Source of the DNA: Bacteroidia bacterium
GTDB taxonomy: Bacteria; Bacteroidota; Bacteroidia; Bacteroidales; Azobacteroidaceae
DNA: 5,888 nucleotides
Reading direction: 5' to 3'
Assembly: GCA_025996835.1 (NCBI GenBank)
Contig: BNTU01000155.1
Location: 1-5,888, forward strand
Part shown: positions 5,804 through 5,888 of the stretch, piece by piece
How positions within the stretch are numbered: position 1 is the stretch's first letter
Layout of the letters: the number at the start of each line of letters is the position of its first letter
Notes under the pieces: model-generated
Databases searched by the model: none
What the model saw: only the letters and a program-made list of their open reading frames with translations
Told to the model about the DNA's origin: nothing
Program-made: the position numbers and the translations under genes

Positions 5804-5822
5804 CACCGTGTAAGCGCAAGGC

Positions 5823-5838
5823 AGGGGCTTTCGCCCCT
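5823..5838 (+). other. GC-rich hairpin in the 5' leader of the plus-strand transcript
   Basis: AGGGGC (5823-5828) pairs perfectly with GCCCCT (5833-5838) around a TTTC tetraloop, and four T follow at 5838-5841. An outer stem CGCAA (5815-5819) with TTGTG (5840-5844) may extend it past an internal loop. It starts about 15 bases into the transcript. On the opposite strand the loop is GAAA, a GNRA tetraloop. It may be a leader hairpin, an attenuator, or the 5' end of a small RNA; the T run is short for an efficient terminator. Confidence 0.5.
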
Positions 5839-5875
5839 TTTGTGGAGGCTGAGCTTTTAACTGCAGTGTTCTTTC

Positions 5876-5888
5876 ATGTTAAAAAAAA
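5876..5888 (+). CDS. Possible start of a plus-strand gene, cut by the window edge
   Basis: The first ATG after the strong plus promoter is at 5876-5878 and reads M-L-K-K before the window ends. No Shine-Dalgarno is seen just upstream, which is normal for this phylum. Only four codons are visible, so this may equally be part of an untranslated RNA. Confidence 0.25.

Noticed and set aside
780..5805. Shared TTTCCGGCTAT at about 780 and 5788
   Set aside because: An 11-base match is expected by chance in a window of this size, and the flanks do not align.
5823..5841. Hairpin at 5823-5838 as a rho-independent terminator
   Set aside because: It lies only about 15 bases after a strong plus promoter, with just four T following, so a leader role fits better. 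On the minus strand no gene is visible upstream to be terminated.
5728..5852. Inverted pair TCAGCCTC (5728-5735) and GAGGCTGA (5845-5852)
   Set aside because: An 8-base inverted match over about 110 bases is not rare by chance, and only a transcript from the weak first promoter would contain both arms.

Overview
The window looks like part of a chromosome from the phylum Bacteroidota, probably order Bacteroidales. Start sites lack good Shine-Dalgarno sequences. Several genes are preceded by the Bacteroidota promoter form TTG-N19-21-TAnnTTTG. The proteins belong to families typical of that group: a DUF3575-like outer-membrane protein, a cytoplasmic GH13 amylase with an N-terminal 'IYEVLPRLFGN' signature, and a signal peptide ending in 'NAQ'. 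Nearly all genes lie on the minus strand and are described here in transcription order, right to left.

The right end (5644-5888) is a divergent regulatory region. A well-formed minus promoter drives a GH13 alpha-amylase (5643-3970). After 19 bases comes a small secreted beta-barrel protein of the DUF3575 type (3950-3273). On the plus strand a strong promoter (5773-5803) starts a leader with a tight GC hairpin and leads out of the window, possibly into a gene starting at 5876.

The middle is a tightly packed cassette with its own promoter: a small antitoxin-like gene (3222-2980), a RelE/ParE toxin overlapping it by 10 bases, a GT10 fucosyltransferase starting 1 base after the toxin stop, and a GT2 glycosyltransferase 11 bases further on. 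This couples a type II toxin-antitoxin module to two enzymes that probably decorate a surface glycan (LPS O-antigen or capsule). The fucosyltransferase is visibly more AT-rich than the amylase, which fits an acquired segment.

The left part holds the remains of a SpoU/TrmH-type RNA methyltransferase (796-206). Its 5' end is missing and it directly abuts the GT2 stop codon. It carries a homopolymer frameshift and has lost the segment with SPOUT motif 2, so it is a real pseudogene. Last comes a promoter and the first 43 codons of an exported protein that runs off the left edge.

The most unusual signals are two different small DNA repeats that sit inside genes and remain open in frame. One is a 28-base near-palindrome (GTAGAGACGTGGC arms) in the GT2 gene. 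The other is a seven-unit tandem heptamer (consensus TGGTAAC) in the amylase. The heptamer encodes the same peptide in all three frames on the coding strand, and its unit length (not a multiple of 3) could make the amylase a slippage-controlled gene.
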